Shown here piece after piece: positions 11,523 through 23,263 of a DNA stretch of 64,000 nucleotides. Both the position numbers and the translations under genes were made by a program. Every line of letters starts with the position of its first letter. Position 1 is the first letter of the stretch. The notes under the pieces are model-generated. The model ran no database searches, was not told the origin of the DNA, and worked only from the letters and a program-made list of their open reading frames with translations. The stretch is from Microvirga arvi (GTDB lineage: Bacteria; Pseudomonadota; Alphaproteobacteria; Rhizobiales; Beijerinckiaceae). The stretch is taken from positions 62,001 to 126,000 of the forward strand of contig NZ_JAFEMD010000001.1 in the NCBI RefSeq assembly GCF_016892765.1, given 5' to 3'.

Positions 11523-12347
11523 TCACTTGGGAGCGAGTTCACCGAACCAGTAGGCTGCCGTGACCCCGCCATCCATGAGGAAGTCGCTGCCGGTGATGAA
11601 TGCGCCGTCAGGGCCCATGAGGAGGGCGCCGACGGTGCCGACCTCGTCCGGAGTGCCGGCTCGTCCAGCCGCGGACAACTCTATCATCCGACGATAACCA
11701 GGGCCACGCGGTCCCTCCAGTTCATCTTTCGCGAGCGGCGTGATGATGATCCCGGGGCTGATTGTGTTGACCCGGGCGCCGCGCTTGCCCCAGCGAACGG
11801 CTTCAGCCATCACCCGCAACGAGTTCCCCCGCTTCGAAAGCTGGTAGGCCTGAAGGGGATCCTTGACCTGCTCAGGCTGAAGCATCGGCAGCTTGAGCAA
11901 GTCCTCGGTGAGCGTCGTTGCGAGGGCCGCGTTCTGCTCGGTCGAAAGCGGCGGCAGGCGATGCCCGGACTGGGAGGCGATCACGACTCCAGCGCCACCG
12001 GGCGCGATCACGTTGCCGAATTCCTCCAGCACGAGTGCAGTTCCGTAGAGGTCGACCTTGAGGATCGTTTCCGGCGAGGCCTGGGTCGGCGACACGCCGG
12101 CGGCATGAATAACGCCGGAGACCTCGCCGAGGGCAGCGGCCGCCTCAGCGAGAGCGTGAACCGAGGCGCGCGATGACACATCGACTGTCGCGGTACTCAC
12201 GGTGAACCCGGCCTCTCTCAGGGTTTTCGCCGCCGCCTCGGCGTTTTCCTGGCGCAGGTCGGCCAGCAGGACATGCTTGCCTGCACTGACCCGCCGCGCA
12301 ATGGCTTGGCCAATCGATCCGGCTCCGATCACAACGATCACATTCAT
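11523..12347 (-). CDS. SDR family oxidoreductase
   Basis: The 274-residue short-chain dehydrogenase/reductase has a coenzyme motif VIGAGSIGQAIA at residues 5-17 (GxGxxG, classical-like variant) and an acidic residue after strand 2 (LLADLRQ) that suggests NAD(H) preference. A serine in VVIASQSGH and an active-site YQLSK follow. The C-terminal ISPGIIITPLAKDEL and GSDFLMDGGVTAAYW are typical of classical SDRs. The insertion around STEQNAALATTLTEDLLKLP resembles uncharacterised bacterial SDRs. Substrate is unknown. It stands alone between non-coding gaps. Confidence 0.88.
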   Translation of the reverse strand: MNVIVVIGAGSIGQAIARRVSAGKHVLLADLRQENAEAAAKTLREAGFTVSTATVDVSSRASVHALAEAAAALGEVSGVIHAAGVSPTQASPETILKVDLYGTALVLEEFGNVIAPGGAGVVIASQSGHRLPPLSTEQNAALATTLTEDLLKLPMLQPEQVKDPLQAYQLSKRGNSLRVMAEAVRWGKRGARVNTISPGIIITPLAKDELEGPRGPGYRRMIELSAAGRAGTPDEVGTVGALLMGPDGAFITGSDFLMDGGVTAAYWFGELAPK

Positions 12348-12688
12348 CCTGTCGATCCCCTTCTATGGTCCAACGCTTGCACCGAACGGGCCACTCATCG
12401 GCCAATCGCTCCTTGCGGGGAGATACCTAAGACGCTTGCTCCCTTGCGATTAGGGGGCAAGTTTTGCATGCACCTATATCGGGAGCTCATGAATGCGACG
12501 CCTACAGTCACAATGAAGCTTGCCCTGCGCGGGTGTTCCATAAAAGAAATGACAATGATCGTTGTCATTCCGGCAAGCGGAGCGAGGGAATGGGATCCAA
12601 CCCTCATGCACCGCGCGATCAGGCCAAGGGCATTGAGGGACGATAATCAACGATCAAGCTGGCGGGTCAGACACTCAAAATGAGAGAG
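12348..12688. other. 341-bp intergenic region with palindromes
   Basis: No convincing gene is present. CTTGCTCCC pairs with GGGGGCAAG at 12435-12461 (one G-U pair) and is followed by TTTTG on the plus strand, although no plus-strand gene precedes it. An imperfect palindrome of the form ATGACAATGATCGTTGTCAT spans 12549-12568. It is followed by a repeat-like GTCATTCCGGC...GGGATCC stretch resembling dispersed rhizobial intergenic elements. Confidence 0.5.
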
Positions 12689-13330
12689 TTACTCACCGGC
12701 TCTTGAGAAGCGCTTGTCCTCGACGATCTTGAGGGCCGCCTGGAAGGCAGCATCGGCATCCAGATGCGTCGTATCGAGGGTGACGGCGTCGGCGGCGGCC
12801 TTGAGCGGAGCGGTGCTCCGGCTCATATCGCGCTCGTCCCGGCGGCGGATGTCGTCCAGAATCGCCTCGTATTGCGCCTGCTCGCCCCGCTTGATGAGTT
12901 CGAGATGCCGACGGCGGGCGCGTTCCTCGGGAGCGGCGGTGATGAAGAGCTTCACGTCCGCATCCGGGCAGACCACGGTGCCGATATCCCGTCCGTCGAG
13001 CACGGCACCCGGCCCCTTCGCGCCGAACTGGCGCTGGAAGGCGAGGAGTGCATCCCGGACCGGCTGGTAGGCGGAGACCACGGAGGCGGCCTCGCCCATG
13101 GCTGCGCCCCGCAGGCGGGAATCGTCTTCCAGGTGCGAGACATCCAGGTTCCGCGCCACTTCAGCCGCCGCATCCAGGTCGGACAGGGGGAGGTTGCGAT
13201 CCATGAGGACGCGGGCGACCGCCCGGTAGAGCAGCCCGGTATCCAGATGGGCGAAGCCGTAATGCTCGGCGAGGCGCTTGCCCAGGGTCCCCTTGCCGGA
13301 AGCCGCAGGGCCGTCGATGGCGATGATCAT
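12689..13330 (-). CDS. cmk: Cytidylate kinase
   Basis: The 213-residue nucleoside monophosphate kinase phosphorylates CMP and dCMP with ATP. The P-loop IDGPAASGKGT lies at residues 5-15. LDTGLLYRAVA is near 30-40, LDGRDIGTVV (CMP-binding) near 112-121, and RRRDERDMSRSTAPL (lid and NMP contacts) near 160-174. All the residues typical of Cmk are visible. It lies 7 bases downstream of aroA on the same strand, a common alphaproteobacterial arrangement. In many relatives rpsA follows, but here a non-coding gap does. Confidence 0.97.
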   Translation of the reverse strand: MIIAIDGPAASGKGTLGKRLAEHYGFAHLDTGLLYRAVARVLMDRNLPLSDLDAAAEVARNLDVSHLEDDSRLRGAAMGEAASVVSAYQPVRDALLAFQRQFGAKGPGAVLDGRDIGTVVCPDADVKLFITAAPEERARRRHLELIKRGEQAQYEAILDDIRRRDERDMSRSTAPLKAAADAVTLDTTHLDADAAFQAALKIVEDKRFSRAGE

Positions 13331-13337
13331 GGGCGGC

Positions 13338-14711
<1,374 letters not shown>

Positions 14712-14864
14712 TCAGGGCGGGCTCCTAACACGGTGTTTTCCCGCCGTCACGCGCAAGCTGGGTCAAGCTCGGCCCTTGCGGCTGCAATTTCCTATTTGAC
14801 AAGCCATGCCCTGCCGACTAACGGAGCCTTCCCAACCATTCACACGTATTTAAGGCAATCACCC

Positions 14865-15251
14865 GTGGCCAAACCGGAACTCGGCTTGAAGCGCCAGTGC
14901 ATGAGCTGCGGCGCGAAATTCTACGATCTCAACAAGGACCCGGCTGTCTGCCCGAAATGCGGCACCGTGTTCCAGGCGACGGCCCTGACCCGCGTGGCTG
15001 CTCCCGTGGCCGCCCGTGCCGCTGCCGTGGCCGACGACGAGGAGACCGAGCTCGAGGCGGCCGGACCGGAGATGGTCTCCCTCGATGAGGTCGAGGCCGA
15101 CGAGAACGAGAAGGACATCCCGGTCGACGACGACATCGACGTGGCCGACGACGTTGCCGATGACGACACCTTCCTCGAGGACGAGGAGGAGGGCGACGAC
15201 GATGTGTCCGACCTGATCGACAGCGATCTGGAAGACGACGAAGAGGCTTGA
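14865..15251 (+). CDS. TIGR02300 family protein: N-terminal zinc ribbon, acidic tail
   Basis: The 128-residue protein starts at GTG 14865 (MAKPELGLKRQCMSCG). Four cysteines (C12, C15, C29, C32; CMSC and CPKC) form a likely zinc ribbon. A short Ala-rich linker follows, and then a strongly acidic tail of Asp/Glu runs from about residue 57 to the end. This is the layout of TIGR02300, a family of unknown function found in alphaproteobacteria. The tail predicts disorder and perhaps binding to basic partners. It is divergent from aroA and lies immediately before tRNA-Ala; a candidate tRNA promoter begins at its stop codon. Confidence 0.88.
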   Translation: MAKPELGLKRQCMSCGAKFYDLNKDPAVCPKCGTVFQATALTRVAAPVAARAAAVADDEETELEAAGPEMVSLDEVEADENEKDIPVDDDIDVADDVADDDTFLEDEEEGDDDVSDLIDSDLEDDEEA

Positions 15252-15276
15252 ACCTCGGACCGGAGGCGACTATAGA
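15249..15276 (+). promoter_or_regulatory. Putative sigma-70-type promoter for tRNA-Ala
   Basis: TTGAAC (15249-15254) and CTATAG (15271-15276) are separated by 16 bases, 55 bases upstream of the tRNA. The -35 element overlaps the stop codon of the preceding gene. It is a reasonable but unproven match. Confidence 0.4.
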
Positions 15277-15331
15277 GACGCCTCTGCTTTGACAGAGAAA
15301 GCTGCGGTGCCCCAAACACCGCAGGCCAAAT

Positions 15332-15407
<76 letters not shown>

Positions 15408-15418
15408 AACCTTCAAGA

Positions 15419-15440
15419 AGCCGCCTCAGGCGGCTTTTTT
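15419..15440 (+). terminator. Rho-independent terminator of tRNA-Ala
   Basis: The stem AGCCGCC/GGCGGCT (15419-15435) has a 3-base loop and is followed by a T run to 15440. It is placed 12 bases after the tRNA 3' end. Confidence 0.9.
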
Positions 15441-15450
15441 GTTGGCGAGA

Positions 15451-15560
15451 GCATCGGACCCAAAAGTGGAAGGCACTTTGGGATCTTGTCCGATGCTCCA
15501 TTTTAAGATGGCGTATCGCTGTTGCGGAAAACCGAGGCCAGTTTTCACTAGCGTGGCCCT
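15451..15560. repeat. Palindromic repeat, family D, copy 1
   Basis: A 46-bp inverted repeat starts GCATCGGACCCAAAAG and ends GTCCGATGC (15451-15496). A decayed second unit follows to about 15560 (ACCGAGGCCAGTTTT core). Both units have counterparts at 43324-43523. The rest of the gap before glcB shows no gene. Confidence 0.7.
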
Positions 15561-15706
15561 TCGGGTCGCTGACGCGGCGCTCCGGGTCCGCACGATGCGT
15601 TCTTTCGTCCGCCCTTCGTCTCATGGAAAGGGCACTCATCTTCATTTTTAGTCTCTCCGCGTTATAGGTAAGGCCAGGATCTTCAAATCCACCGAAAGCG
15701 GGAACG

Positions 15707-17908
15707 ATGACGCGCACCCAGACGAACGGCCTCCAGGTTGCTCCGGTTCTTCATGAATTCATCGAGCGGGAGGCGCTGGCCTATACCGGCGTATCTGCGG
15801 ATGCCTTCTGGAAAGGCCTCAGCGGCCTCGTGCGGGCCTTCGCGCCCCGCGACCGCGAGCTGCTGGCCGTCAGGGACAAGATCCAGGCGCAGATCGACGA
15901 ATATCACCGCGCCCGAAAAGGCCAGGCCTTCGATCAGGCCGGCTACGAGCAGTTCCTGCGCGATATCGGCTATGTGCTGCCGGAGCCCGAGGATTTTGCG
16001 GTCAGGACGCAGAACGTGGACGACGAGATCGCCCGCATCGCCGGTCCCCAGCTCGTGGTGCCGGTCTCCAATGCCCGCTATGCGCTCAATGCGGCCAATG
16101 CCCGCTGGGGCAGCCTCTACGATGCCCTCTACGGCACCGATGCCATTCCCGAGGAGGGCGGCGCCACGCGCTCGGGCGGCTACAACAAGGCCCGCGGCGC
16201 GAAAGTGGTGGCCCGCGCCCGCGAGTTTCTCGACCAGGCGGCGCCCCTGGCGGGCGGCAGCCACAGGGATGCAGCCTCTTACGCCATTCAGGGCGGCGCC
16301 CTCATCGTCAAGCTTCAGGACGGCACCGAGTCGGGGCTTTCCGATCCGGCCCAGCTCGTCGGCTACCAGGGCGAGGCGTCCGCGCCTTCGGCCGTGCTCC
16401 TGCGCCACAACAACCTGCATCTCGACATCCGGATCGACCGCTCGCACCCGATCGGCGCCGAGGATCCGGCCGGCATCGCCGACGTGGTCATGGAATCGGC
16501 CGTCTCCACCATCATGGACCTGGAGGACTCGGTCGCGGCCGTCGATGCCGACGACAAGGTGGAGGTCTACCGTACCTGGCTCGGGCTGATGCGGGGCGAT
16601 CTTGTCGAGAGCTTCGAGAAGGGCGGACGCATTGTCGAGCGTCGCCTCAATCCGGACCGGGTCTATACGAGCGTGAACGGCGGCGAGGTGCGCCTGCACG
16701 GACGCAGCCTCATGCTGGTGCGCAATGTGGGCCATCACATGTTCACCGATGCGGTGCTGGACGAGTCGGGCCAGGAGATCCCGGAGACCATCCTCGATGC
16801 GGCCGTCACCGCTCTCATCGCGATCCACGACGTGAAGGGGCAGGGCGAGATCCGCAACAGCCGCGCAGGCTCGGTCTATATCGTGAAGCCCAAGATGCAC
16901 GGGCCCGACGAGGTGGCGTTTGCCAACGATCTGTTCGAGGCTGTCGAGGACATGCTGGGCTTGTCGCACAACACTCTCAAGATGGGCATCATGGACGAGG
17001 AGCGGCGCACCTCCGTCAACCTCAAGGCCTGCATCCGGGCGGCAAGCGAGCGCATCGTGTTCATCAACACGGGCTTCCTGGACCGCACCGGCGACGAGAT
17101 CCACACCTCCATGGAAGCCGGTCCCATGATCCGCAAGAACGACATGAAGTCGACCGCATGGATCAAGGCCTACGAGGACAACAATGTGGATGTCGGCATG
17201 CTCTGCGGCCTGCCCGGCAAGGCGCAGATCGGCAAGGGCATGTGGGCTGCGCCCGACAAGATGGCCGACATGCTCGCGCAGAAGATCGGCCACCCGCAGG
17301 CCGGCGCCAGCACCGCCTGGGTGCCGTCGCCGGCCGCCGCGACGCTGCATGCGCTGCACTACCATCATGTGAACGTGCCGGCGCGCCAGGAGGAGCTGAA
17401 GCAGCGCCCGCGCGCCAAGCTCTCGGACATCCTGACCATTCCGGTGTCGCAGTCCAACTGGGCGCCGGATGCGGTGCAGCAGGAGCTCGACAACAACTGC
17501 CAGGGCATCCTCGGTTATGTGGTGCGCTGGATCGACCAGGGCGTCGGCTGCTCCAAGGTGCCGGACATCCACGATGTCGGGCTCATGGAAGACCGTGCGA
17601 CCCTGCGCATTTCGAGCCAGCATCTCGCCAACTGGCTGCGCCACGGCGTCGTCACGGAGGATCAGGTGATGCAGACCCTGCGCCGCATGGCGGAGGTCGT
17701 GGACCGGCAGAATGCCGGCGATCCGCTCTATCGCCCGATGGCGCCGGGCTTCGACGGGCCCGCCTTCCAGGCCGCCTGCGATCTCGTCTTCAAGGGTGTG
17801 GAGCAGCCCAACGGCTACACCGAATACGTGCTGCACGCCCGCCGCCGCGAGGCGAAGGCTGCGGGTGCGCCCGACCGCATCGACGAGAGCGGCGTCAGGA
17901 CGACGTGA
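15707..17908 (+). CDS. glcB: Malate synthase G
   Basis: The 733-residue monomeric malate synthase condenses glyoxylate and acetyl-CoA to malate. Length and domain order match E. coli GlcB (723). These are an N-terminal helical clasp, a TIM-barrel core with [15 protein letters not shown] near residue 270, [26 protein letters not shown] near 325-350 and [14 protein letters not shown] Mg-binding sequence near 428, and a C-terminal helical plug. No isocitrate lyase is adjacent, so glyoxylate may come from glycolate or purine breakdown, or from an aceA elsewhere. It is a single-gene unit followed by a family B repeat. Confidence 0.98.
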   Translation: MTRTQTNGLQVAPVLHEFIEREALAYTGVSADAFWKGLSGLVRAFAPRDRELLAVRDKIQAQIDEYHRARKGQAFDQAGYEQFLRDIGYVLPEPEDFAVRTQNVDDEIARIAGPQLVVPVSNARYALNAANARWGSLYDALYGTDAIPEEGGATRSGGYNKARGAKVVARAREFLDQAAPLAGGSHRDAASYAIQGGALIVKLQDGTESGLSDPAQLVGYQGEASAPSAVLLRHNNLHLDIRIDRSHPIGAEDPAGIADVVMESAVSTIMDLEDSVAAVDADDKVEVYRTWLGLMRGDLVESFEKGGRIVERRLNPDRVYTSVNGGEVRLHGRSLMLVRNVGHHMFTDAVLDESGQEIPETILDAAVTALIAIHDVKGQGEIRNSRAGSVYIVKPKMHGPDEVAFANDLFEAVEDMLGLSHNTLKMGIMDEERRTSVNLKACIRAASERIVFINTGFLDRTGDEIHTSMEAGPMIRKNDMKSTAWIKAYEDNNVDVGMLCGLPGKAQIGKGMWAAPDKMADMLAQKIGHPQAGASTAWVPSPAAATLHALHYHHVNVPARQEELKQRPRAKLSDILTIPVSQSNWAPDAVQQELDNNCQGILGYVVRWIDQGVGCSKVPDIHDVGLMEDRATLRISSQHLANWLRHGVVTEDQVMQTLRRMAEVVDRQNAGDPLYRPMAPGFDGPAFQAACDLVFKGVEQPNGYTEYVLHARRREAKAAGAPDRIDESGVRTT

Positions 17909-17940
17909 GAGGCTGGTTCGAAAAGGCTTCCAACTCCATA

Positions 17941-18041
17941 CCCTCATCCTGAGGAGCAGGCGTAGTCTGCGTCTCGAAGGAGGTTCCAGAGAACACTGAA
18001 ACCTCCTTCGAGACGGCGCTGCGCGCCTCCTCAGGATGAGG
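17941..18041. repeat. Palindromic repeat, family B, copy 1
   Basis: An element of about 100 bp has ends that are inverted repeats (CCTCATCCTGAGG ... CCTCAGGATGAGG) and inner arms GTCTCGAAGGAGGTT / AACCTCCTTCGAGAC. It lies between the convergent glcB and pxpC genes. A second copy with the same order of arms is at 20865-20964. Confidence 0.85.
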
Positions 18042-18087
18042 TGGGAGATTTACGAGCTAGCCTTCGAAGAGAGATAAGGCGCTCCTG

Positions 18088-19113
18088 TCATTCGTGTTGA
18101 GCGGGAGAGAGCGCGTCGACCGTGCCGCCGATGAGGTTGCGGCTCAACAGATGCTCCGTCGTCAGGGCGTAGCGCACGGGCGTGAGATGCGTCGGCAGCG
18201 CAGCGATCCAATCCTTCATCAGGCGCGCCGCCGCCACGGCCTCGTCCCGCCCCACGGCCTTGAAGCGCACGCCAGCGCCGGACCGCATCTGGGCGAAACG
18301 GGCAAGGTCGGCGCTGATCACGGTGGCGATCTTCGGATAGCCGCCCGCCGTCTGCCTGTCGCGCATCAGCACGATGGGCTGGCCGCTGCCCGGCACCTGG
18401 ATATGGCCGTCGACGATTCCATCCGACACGATGTTGAAGCCCTTGGCGTGCTCGAGCTTGGGGCCTGTGAGCTGAAAACCCATCCGGTCGGCCTGGGGGC
18501 TGATGGTGAATTCGCTGTCCAGGAACAGGCGCAAGGCTTCCGGCGTGAAGTAATCGTCCTGCGGCCCCAGCATGACGCGGAGAGGGCCGGTCTCCTCAAG
18601 GATGTCGGCATTCAGCTGCATCGGCTCGCCCCCTTGAGCCTCGGGCCGGCAGGGCAGGCGGTTGCCGGCCTGGAGCGGCGCGCCTTTCAGGCCTCCGAGG
18701 CGGGAGCGCAGATGGAACGAGAGGCTCCCCAGCTGCGGCTCGACCGCAAAGCCTCCGGCCACTGCCAGATAGGCGAAAGTGCCGGTGCGAGGATGCCCCA
18801 CCTCCAGGGTCTGGCCCTCCTTCAGAACAAAAGACGTCAGGGGCGCGACCGGTGTTCCGTCGACGCTTGCGGAGCAGCCCGCGCCGGCGATGGCGAGGTG
18901 CAGGTCGCCGCCCTCCGCTGTGAAGGCGCCGCCGAGATTGACGAACTCGATGGCCGCGGTCTCCAGAGGGTTGCCGACGAGAGCATTCGCCATGGCAAGA
19001 GCCCGTCGATCCATCGCGCCGGAGGGCGAGACGCCGAAGCCCTGGTAGCCGAGACGACCGCGATCCTGCAGGGCGGTCATGGGGCCGCAGGATTTGACCG
19101 TGAGATCAATCAT
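18088..19113 (-). CDS. pxpC: 5-oxoprolinase subunit C-like / biotin-dependent carboxyltransferase family protein
   Basis: The 341-residue protein begins MIDLTVKSCGPMTALQDRGR and contains GVSPSGAMDRRALAMANALVGN, SDGIVDGHIQVPGSGQPIVLMRDRQTAGGYPKIATV and related stretches. These are hallmarks of the KipA/PxpC half of the urea-amidolyase-like fold. In the PxpABC system it hydrolyses 5-oxoproline with ATP; related proteins regulate sporulation kinases in Bacillus. It overlaps pxpB by 4 bases (ATGA), so the two are translationally coupled. No pxpA (LamB/YcsF) is adjacent. Confidence 0.93.
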   Translation of the reverse strand: MIDLTVKSCGPMTALQDRGRLGYQGFGVSPSGAMDRRALAMANALVGNPLETAAIEFVNLGGAFTAEGGDLHLAIAGAGCSASVDGTPVAPLTSFVLKEGQTLEVGHPRTGTFAYLAVAGGFAVEPQLGSLSFHLRSRLGGLKGAPLQAGNRLPCRPEAQGGEPMQLNADILEETGPLRVMLGPQDDYFTPEALRLFLDSEFTISPQADRMGFQLTGPKLEHAKGFNIVSDGIVDGHIQVPGSGQPIVLMRDRQTAGGYPKIATVISADLARFAQMRSGAGVRFKAVGRDEAVAAARLMKDWIAALPTHLTPVRYALTTEHLLSRNLIGGTVDALSPAQHE

Positions 19114-19832
19114 GGGCGCACCTCCTCGGCCACCGGCTCGCCGGCCATCACGGCCTTCTCCATCGCCTCCCAGCGCGAGGCATCGACGGGCTCGAAGACG
19201 ATCTCATCGCCGGCCGCGAACAGGAAGACCGGATCGCGCTCCGGCACGTAGGGCCGCACGGGCGTCAGGCCGAGATTGTGCCAGCCGCTCGGCATGTCCA
19301 TGGGGGCGATGCCGGCCTGCTCGCCGCCGATCATGATCGTGCCGGCTGGGATTTTTGCCCGCGGATGGAGCCTGCGCGACGTGGCGATCCTCTTGTCGAG
19401 GCCGCCGAGATAGGTAAAGCCCGGCAGGAAGCCGATCATGTAGATGCGGTAGACCGCCGACGCATGGATGTCGACCACCTGGGCAGGCGTCAGGCCATGG
19501 ATCTCCGCCACCTCCTCCAGGTCGCTGCCGTATTCGCCACCATAGACGACCGGCACGCGCCAGCGCCGCCCCACCGCATTGCGGGGCGCGAGATCCTTCG
19601 TTTCCGCGGTGAGGAGCCTGAGCAGGGCGTCGTAATCGGTCGCTGCCGGATCGAACTGAATCGTCAGAGAACGATAGGTCGGCACGGTCTCGACCAGGCC
19701 CGCCGGCGCATGGGCGCGGACGATGTCGTCGAGGGCGAGAACCATGCCGTTGATGTCCGGGTCGATCGTGCTTCCGAACTCGACGGTCAGGGCACTGTCG
19801 CCGCAGGGAAGAATTCTCGGTGTCTGCACCAC
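19110..19832 (-). CDS. pxpB: 5-oxoprolinase subunit B-like (KipI family)
   Basis: The 240-residue protein starts MVQTPRILPCGDSALTVEFG and carries PTYRSLTIQFDP, YGGEYGSDLEEVAE, YRIYMIGFLPGFTYLGGLD and GEQAGIAPMDMPSGWHNLG. These match the KipI/PxpB (DUF213, allophanate hydrolase subunit 1) family in length and motifs. It is expected to form a complex with PxpC. In the full system the pair handles 5-oxoproline arising from glutamine or glutathione turnover. It is first in a two-gene unit with pxpC. The start lies about 220 bases from the divergent dehydrogenase gene. Confidence 0.93.
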   Translation of the reverse strand: MVQTPRILPCGDSALTVEFGSTIDPDINGMVLALDDIVRAHAPAGLVETVPTYRSLTIQFDPAATDYDALLRLLTAETKDLAPRNAVGRRWRVPVVYGGEYGSDLEEVAEIHGLTPAQVVDIHASAVYRIYMIGFLPGFTYLGGLDKRIATSRRLHPRAKIPAGTIMIGGEQAGIAPMDMPSGWHNLGLTPVRPYVPERDPVFLFAAGDEIVFEPVDASRWEAMEKAVMAGEPVAEEVRP

Positions 19833-20052
19833 GCCCCCATCGCATTGCTGAACGGCATCCGATCCATCTCATATCGGGGCGGTCCAGACAACGGTCGGGT
19901 TGGGGCAATGGACATGCGCCCGGCACATGGGCGAGCCAGCGCAGAGCACCTGTCGCCCATGCTCCTTTTTGCTAGGCTCACTCCCACATTGCGCTTCGTG
20001 CTATGGCACGTCCCATCTGATGCCTGTCATCCAGGCCCCTGCGGAGTAGACC

Positions 20053-20838
20053 ATGACTTTGACATCCAAGACAGCCGTCGTCACCGGCTCGACCAGCGGC
20101 ATCGGCCTCGCCATCGCCCGCGCTCTGGCCAAGGAAGGCGCCAACATCGTTCTGAATGGCCTCGGCGATGCGGCTGAGATCGAGAAAACCCGCGTCGGCA
20201 TTGAGAGCGAGTTCGGCGTCAAGGCCGTCTATTCGCCGGCCAACATGCTGAAAAGCGACGAGATCGAGGAGATGGTGCGGCTGGGCGAACGGACCTTCGG
20301 CAGCGTCGACATCCTCGTCAACAATGCCGGCATCCAGTTCGTCTCGCCGGTGGAGGATTTCCCGGTCGAGAAATGGGACCAGATCATCGCCATCAACCTG
20401 TCCTCCGCCTTCCATGCCATCCGTGCCGCCGTGCCCGGCATGAAGGCGCGCGGATGGGGGCGCATCATCAACACGGCCTCGGCCCATTCGCTCGTGGCCT
20501 CGCCCTTCAAGTCGGCCTATGTGGCCGCCAAGCACGGCATTGCAGGCCTCACCAAGACGGTGGCTCTGGAAGTCGCAACGCATGGCATCACCGTGAACTG
20601 CATCAGCCCCGGCTATGTCTGGACGCCCCTTGTCGAGAAGCAGATTCCCGACACCATGAAGGCGCGTGGGCTGACCAAGGAACAGGTCATCAACGACGTG
20701 CTTCTGGAGGCCCAGCCCACCAAGCAATTCGTGACCGTCGATCAGGTGGCGGCGCTGGCCGTGTTCCTGTGCTCGGATGCGGCGAGCCAGATGTCCGGCG
20801 CCAACCTGTCGATGGATGGCGGCTGGACGGCGAAGTAA
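20053..20838 (+). CDS. bdhA: 3-hydroxybutyrate dehydrogenase
   Basis: The 261-residue classical SDR has cofactor motif TGSTSGIG at residues 11-18, NNAGIQFVSPVEDFP near 91-105, catalytic Ser in TASAHS near 142 and YVAAKHG near 155-161. The VWTPLVEKQIPD and PTKQFVTVDQVAALAVFLCSD stretches are typical of D-3-hydroxybutyrate dehydrogenases. It converts (R)-3-hydroxybutyrate to acetoacetate, linking polyhydroxybutyrate turnover to acetyl-CoA. The ATG is preceded by GGAG at a spacing of about 8. It stands alone and is followed by a family B repeat. Confidence 0.93.
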   Translation: MTLTSKTAVVTGSTSGIGLAIARALAKEGANIVLNGLGDAAEIEKTRVGIESEFGVKAVYSPANMLKSDEIEEMVRLGERTFGSVDILVNNAGIQFVSPVEDFPVEKWDQIIAINLSSAFHAIRAAVPGMKARGWGRIINTASAHSLVASPFKSAYVAAKHGIAGLTKTVALEVATHGITVNCISPGYVWTPLVEKQIPDTMKARGLTKEQVINDVLLEAQPTKQFVTVDQVAALAVFLCSDAASQMSGANLSMDGGWTAK

Positions 20839-20864
20839 GGGAAGAGCTTGAGCCAATCCACCAC

Positions 20865-20964
20865 CCTCATCCTGAGGAGGTCACGAAGTGACCGTCTCGA
20901 AGGATCTTCCAGTGCTCTCTTGAACCTCCTTCGAGACGCAGCTTCGCTGCTCCTCAGGATGAGG
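20865..20964. repeat. Palindromic repeat, family B, copy 2
   Basis: It has the same terminal inverted repeats CCTCATCCTGAGG ... CCTCAGGATGAGG and inner arms as the copy at 17941-18041, again between convergent genes. Length is about the same, with differences mainly in the centre and in the short TCACGAAGTGA and GCTTCGCTGC variants. Confidence 0.85.
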
Positions 20965-21001
20965 ACTGAGTTTTGTGAGAGGCCGAATGTGTCGCGAGGG
21001 A

Positions 21002-22057
<1,056 letters not shown>

Positions 22058-22116
22058 TCATATAGTTTTGCAACTGGGGAACATGGGTAAAAGCCCAACC
22101 ACACTGGAGGACGAGG

Positions 22117-23190
22117 ATGTTGACGAAACGCGCTGGCCTGAAGCTGGCTACGGCTCTTGCCGCTCTTATGGTCGTCGGATCGGCTGAGGCCGCCGAGAAG
22201 CTGCGGCTCCTGACCTGGGCCGATTACGTTCCGAAGGACGTGATGGAGCAGTTCACTAAGGAGACCGGCATCGAGGTCGAGGTCACGCTCTCCAACAACG
22301 AGGAGATGATCTCGAAGCTCCGCGCGACGCAGGGCGCCGGCTTCGATCTGGTTCAACCGAGCCAGGACCGCATCGCTGGCCCACAGGCGGAGTTCGGCAT
22401 CTACAAGCCGCTCGACATGTCCAAGATCAAGTCCGACCAGTTCATCGCCTCCATGCTGGAAGCGACCAAGAAGAACACCACCGTGGACGGCAAGGTCTAT
22501 GGCGTTCCGCACATCTGGGGCACGGACGGTCTCATCGTGAACACGAAGGCGGCTCCGAAGGTCGCCGACTACAACGACCTCTGCGATCAGGCTCTCGCCG
22601 GCAAGACCAGCTTCCGCTCCAAGCGTCCGGCCCTCATCGCCTTCGCCTTCGCCAACGGCATGGATCCCTTCGCCTCCTATGGCGACGCCAAGGCCTACAC
22701 GGCCATGATGGAGAAGGTCGGCGCCAAGCTCGCCGAGTGCAAGAAGACCGTGAAATTCTTCTGGGACGGCAAGGACCAGTTGCTCAACGCCCTGCGCTCC
22801 GGCGAAGTGGTGGCCGCCATGGCCTGGGATACGGGCGGCTGGAAGCTGAATTCCGAGAACGCCGACATCAAGTTCATCGCGCCGAAGTCGGGCGCGCTGG
22901 GTTGGGTCGACACCTTCGCGATCCCCGCCAAGGGCCGCAACGACGACGCTGCCTACAAGTGGATCAACTTCAACATGAAGCCTGAGATCGCCGCGAAGGT
23001 CGCTGCGACCGCCGGCAACTTCACGGCCTCGAACGGCGCCGACAAACTCATGCAGGGCAAGCTGAAGGACCAGTTCGCCGAGAGCTTCCCGAAAGCCGCC
23101 ATCGACAACATCAAGTGGTATCCGGCCGTGCCGGCCGGCATCGAGGAGATCGAGGGCAAGATCCTCGACCGTCTGAAGGCCGGTTCGTAA
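22117..23190 (+). CDS. Spermidine/putrescine-type ABC transporter substrate-binding protein
   Basis: The 357-residue periplasmic protein has a signal peptide (residues 1-26, cleavage near SAEA) and mature start AEKLRLLTWADYVPKDVMEQF, the opening of PotD/PotF-type binding proteins. The GVPHIWGTDGLIVNTKAAP stretch is also typical. GGAGG stands 6 bases before the ATG. It leads a four-gene operon (binding protein, ATPase, two permeases). A strong hairpin between this gene and the next may stabilise its mRNA and give excess binding protein. The ligand is likely a polyamine or similar cation, which is inferred. Confidence 0.93.
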   Translation: MLTKRAGLKLATALAALMVVGSAEAAEKLRLLTWADYVPKDVMEQFTKETGIEVEVTLSNNEEMISKLRATQGAGFDLVQPSQDRIAGPQAEFGIYKPLDMSKIKSDQFIASMLEATKKNTTVDGKVYGVPHIWGTDGLIVNTKAAPKVADYNDLCDQALAGKTSFRSKRPALIAFAFANGMDPFASYGDAKAYTAMMEKVGAKLAECKKTVKFFWDGKDQLLNALRSGEVVAAMAWDTGGWKLNSENADIKFIAPKSGALGWVDTFAIPAKGRNDDAAYKWINFNMKPEIAAKVAATAGNFTASNGADKLMQGKLKDQFAESFPKAAIDNIKWYPAVPAGIEEIEGKILDRLKAGS

Positions 23191-23209
23191 GCCTCCATTC
23201 GATTGCCAA

Positions 23210-23234
23210 CATCCCCCGGCTTGTCCGGGGGATG
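23210..23234 (+). repeat. Intercistronic hairpin between binding-protein and ATPase genes
   Basis: A perfect 10-bp stem CATCCCCCGG/CCGGGGGATG has loop CTTGT and lies 20 bases after the stop. No T run follows. It uses the same CTTGT loop as the family A palindromes, so it may be a half unit of that family acting as a 3' mRNA stabiliser or partial terminator. Confidence 0.7.
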
Positions 23235-23263
23235 CCTGTTTCTATGCTTGTTCCGGCAGCGTT

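Noticed and set aside
12435..12461. Rho-independent terminator on the plus strand
   Set aside because: The stem and T run are present, but no plus-strand gene lies upstream for it to terminate, so I list it only within the intergenic entry.
15683..17947. Long open frame antisense to glcB (about 754 codons)
   Set aside because: Same reason: glcB is a clear family member, and the opposite frame has no motif or ribosome binding site.
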